Shown one piece after another: positions 12,940-14,593 of a stretch of DNA of 14,593 nucleotides. The DNA lies in assembly GCA_029239935.1 (NCBI GenBank), contig JARBTY010000053.1, forward strand, positions 1-14,593, given 5' to 3'. A program made the translations under genes and the position numbers. Numbering within the stretch: position 1 is the stretch's first letter; each line of letters opens with the position of its first letter. The notes under the pieces were generated by a model. That model saw nothing but the letters and a program-made list of their open reading frames with translations. It ran no database searches and was not told the DNA's origin. The stretch comes from Clostridia bacterium. Its GTDB lineage: Bacteria > Bacillota_A > Clostridia > Lachnospirales > Cellulosilyticaceae.

Positions 12940-13782
12940 TTATTCTCTAATCCATGAGAAGACATATTCCATATTCTCAGGGGATTTTAATTCTGGTTGA
13001 CATGTTGTATCAAAATGGCCTTTGAGTCCCTTTTCTTTGACTGCAAAGTCAAAGTGTGCTGCCGCAATTCCCATATCTACTCTTTGAATATCATATGGAA
13101 AACGGTCACTGTACCCAGGTTCTTTATATTCATAAAAATGGCATATGCTATCTTTTAGTAGAACTCTCCAAGGTTGTTTATTTGATGCCGATGGTCCTAA
13201 ACGAATCATTTCCAATGGGAACTCCAACTCACCTGCTTCTTCTTTGTTAAGAGGTGATTCAAAATCATTTTTATAAAATAGTTGACTCCATTCTTTACGA
13301 TGATCTGCTTGAATCATTTCTCTCATTTCAATTTCTTTCACATGCTTCTTCGCAGCAGCATATCCATAGGGTGTTATAATTGGAAATATTCCCTCTTCAC
13401 CTATATTCATAGCTTCTTCGAACCCTTCACGATTAAATGTTCCGCCTAACCAACAAGTCCCAAGGTCAAGATGAGCTAAATAAAGAACGACGGCCTCAAG
13501 CTCATATCCTAGTGCTTCTAATGCCATTGGTTCTAATTTTATGGTTGTTCCAATATATTGCCTAGCGCCTTTAATAACACCGTAAGTTCCAAGCTTTTCT
13601 TCATTTTTCATGTCCTTATTATCAAGATAATGAAAGTTTAATTTTTTCCCAAAAGGATTATCTAGCGAATCTACAAAAGATTCAATTGCCTTTCTTTTTT
13701 CTATCTCAACCTCTTGTTCACTATAATTTCTTACGCTATATCGTTTTATTATTACCTCTTCTATTGGAAAATAAATATTTAT
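12940..13782 (-). CDS. Nitroreductase family protein with an ATA start codon
   Basis: An FMN-dependent flavoprotein, most like the clostridial TM1586-type nitroreductases of about 280 residues. The frame is open well upstream of its first ATG (13611). Those extra 57 codons encode the conserved N-terminus, NIYFPIEEVIIKRYSVRNYS and FVDSLDNPFGKKLNFHYL, where KRYSVRNY is the FMN-phosphate binding motif. No ATG, GTG or TTG occurs at the proper start. ATA at 13782 sits seven bases after GGAGG and overlaps the ferredoxin stop as ATAA. The C-terminal part has the second half (SASNKQPWRVLLKD and DMGIAAAHFDFAVKEKG). Operon with ferredoxin and MarR. Starting from ATA gives 280 residues. Either AUA initiation by translational coupling, a recent start-codon mutation, or a sequence error. 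Confidence 0.85.
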   Translation of the reverse strand: MNIYFPIEEVIIKRYSVRNYSEQEVEIEKRKAIESFVDSLDNPFGKKLNFHYLDNKDMKNEEKLGTYGVIKGARQYIGTTIKLEPMALEALGYELEAVVLYLAHLDLGTCWLGGTFNREGFEEAMNIGEEGIFPIITPYGYAAAKKHVKEIEMREMIQADHRKEWSQLFYKNDFESPLNKEEAGELEFPLEMIRLGPSASNKQPWRVLLKDSICHFYEYKEPGYSDRFPYDIQRVDMGIAAAHFDFAVKEKGLKGHFDTTCQPELKSPENMEYVFSWIRE

Positions 13783-14045
13783 TGATATTCCTCCTTAATT
13801 GATTTTACGGCCTTAAACCCACACCATTTCATACAGGCTCCACATTTTATGCACTTTTGTTCATCAATTGCATATGTTTTTCCGCGTTCCCCTCTAATCG
13901 CTCCAGCTTTACAAACTTTTTTGCATCTGCCACAACTTCGGCATTTTTCACTGTCAATCTGATACCTTGAAGGAGTTATATCTGGATTTCTTTTCAACTT
14001 TCCATCCATATTCTTTTTGAGACGAGACAATATATCCTTGAGCAT
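13779..14045 (-). CDS. 2x[4Fe-4S] ferredoxin-like protein
   Basis: An 88-residue electron carrier with two complete tetranuclear cluster motifs, CRSCGRCKKVC and CIKCGACMKWC. The N-terminal extension of about 30 residues is basic (LSRLKKNMDGKLKRNPDITP). The ATG at 14045 has AGGAAG seven bases upstream; a longer frame from TTG at 14069 is less likely. Its TAA stop overlaps the ATA start of the nitroreductase, with the shared AAGGAGGA ribosome binding site inside its last codons, so the two products are probably made together. It likely passes electrons to the nitroreductase, which is inferred from the pairing. Confidence 0.88.
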   Translation of the reverse strand: MLKDILSRLKKNMDGKLKRNPDITPSRYQIDSEKCRSCGRCKKVCKAGAIRGERGKTYAIDEQKCIKCGACMKWCGFKAVKSIKEEYQ

Positions 14046-14089
14046 TTTACACTTCCTTTCTTTAAGCAATCTGTTTTAATAAAATTAAA

Positions 14090-14548
14090 TTATTCTTCAT
14101 TAGAATCAGCCGATTTACTGTCAATACGATCGTTAATATCAGTCAAAAACCTTAATATTGTATCCTGCTCGTTGTCACTGTAGTGTTCGAGAAGGGACAA
14201 CCACTCTTGTCTGACTTCGTTATGGAGTTTTTTATGCTCAGCATATATAGACTGTCCACCCTCCCTCAGTTGAAAGTAAATTTCTTTATTATTGTCTGGC
14301 TCCTGATAACTCTCTATTAAACCCTTACTTAATAACCTTTTGCTGATCTTACTTATGCCTGCTCGCGTCAGACCCATCTTTTCGGAAATTTTTGTTACAT
14401 TCGGGTGGTCAATCATACCAATACAGTCAATACAGTGTACTTCCGCAAGGTTGATTTCATCCAGCAGACCCTCACGTTTATGCTGAAATATGTCCGAGTA
14501 CTCCTGTATTTTTATAAAAAGGTCTAAAATTCTCAGTGGTAGATTCAT
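14090..14548 (-). CDS. MarR family transcriptional regulator
   Basis: 152 residues with the MarR winged helix: INLAEVHCIDCIGMIDHPNV, then TKISEKMGLTRAGISKISKR, LLSKGLIESYQEPDNNKEIY and the wing ending FQLREGGQSIY. A pair of cysteines in HCIDCIG, in the helix before the recognition helix, might be redox-responsive, which would suit control of an iron-sulfur/flavin operon; this is speculative. AAGGAGG lies five bases before the ATG. A perfect 18-bp palindrome lies directly upstream. The ferredoxin gene begins 44 bases downstream and the nitroreductase overlaps it, so this is the first gene of a three-gene operon. Confidence 0.92.
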   Translation of the reverse strand: MNLPLRILDLFIKIQEYSDIFQHKREGLLDEINLAEVHCIDCIGMIDHPNVTKISEKMGLTRAGISKISKRLLSKGLIESYQEPDNNKEIYFQLREGGQSIYAEHKKLHNEVRQEWLSLLEHYSDNEQDTILRFLTDINDRIDSKSADSNEE

Positions 14549-14561
14549 ACGCTCCTCCTTT

Positions 14562-14579
14562 TTGTTAACGCGTTAACAA
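14562..14579. promoter_or_regulatory. MarR operator, perfect 18-bp palindrome
   Basis: TTGTTAACGCGTTAACAA is fully self-complementary and ends 13 bases before the MarR start codon, immediately ahead of its ribosome binding site. The TTGTTAAC half-site is like those bound by MarR/SlyA-type dimers. Binding here would block transcription of the whole MarR-ferredoxin-nitroreductase operon. The promoter itself runs to or beyond the window edge. Confidence 0.75.
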
Positions 14580-14593
14580 TTTTAAGATATCAC

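Overview
The window is low-GC DNA with strong AGGAGG-type ribosome binding sites, several GTG starts, ferredoxin and nitroreductase genes, a probable selenium-type molybdenum hydroxylase, and paired WYL regulators next to slipin and RtcB. Together these suggest an anaerobic clostridial Firmicute. Nearly all genes are on the minus strand; only one acetyltransferase gene is on the plus strand. There are no rRNA genes, complete tRNA genes, CRISPR arrays or intact insertion sequences.

Layout on the plus-strand scale. (1) 1-2758 is a molybdenum hydroxylase region: the N-terminal 294 codons of a fused 2Fe-2S/molybdopterin hydroxylase, a relic of a cofactor nucleotidyltransferase, a degenerate MocA-like domain fused to a ModE-type DNA-binding domain, and a beta-carbonic anhydrase. 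(2) 2759-3483 is intergenic and holds a broken DUF3788 gene and several palindromes, followed by the plus-strand GNAT gene. (3) 3979-9058 is an RNA-repair island read on the minus strand: a promoter, two overlapping WYL genes, a strong terminator, a second promoter with a palindromic operator, a roughly 400-nt leader, a slipin gene and rtcB. (4) 9141-9497 holds a broken ParE/RelE toxin gene with its terminator. (5) 9586-12305 is a four-gene operon: autoregulated TetR, a cysteine-rich small protein, a membrane acyltransferase and a GNAT. (6) 12392-12712 is a MazG-like gene. (7) 12940-14579 is a MarR, 2x[4Fe-4S] ferredoxin, nitroreductase operon with a perfect 18-bp palindrome upstream.

The most interesting element is the leader upstream of slipin-rtcB. 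It contains two tandem units, each ordered T-arm, acceptor-like hairpin, D-arm. This is a tRNA with its order permuted and its anticodon arm removed. It resembles the tRNA-like domain of bacterial Y RNAs, which in other bacteria are encoded beside rtcB. A plausible but unproven reading is that the WYL proteins sense RNA damage and switch on a transcript carrying tRNA mimics, slipin and the RtcB ligase. No Ro60/Rsr gene is in the window.

Several starts are corrected here from ribosome binding sites: rtcB, slipin, both WYL genes, the ferredoxin, and the nitroreductase, whose only well-placed start is ATA.
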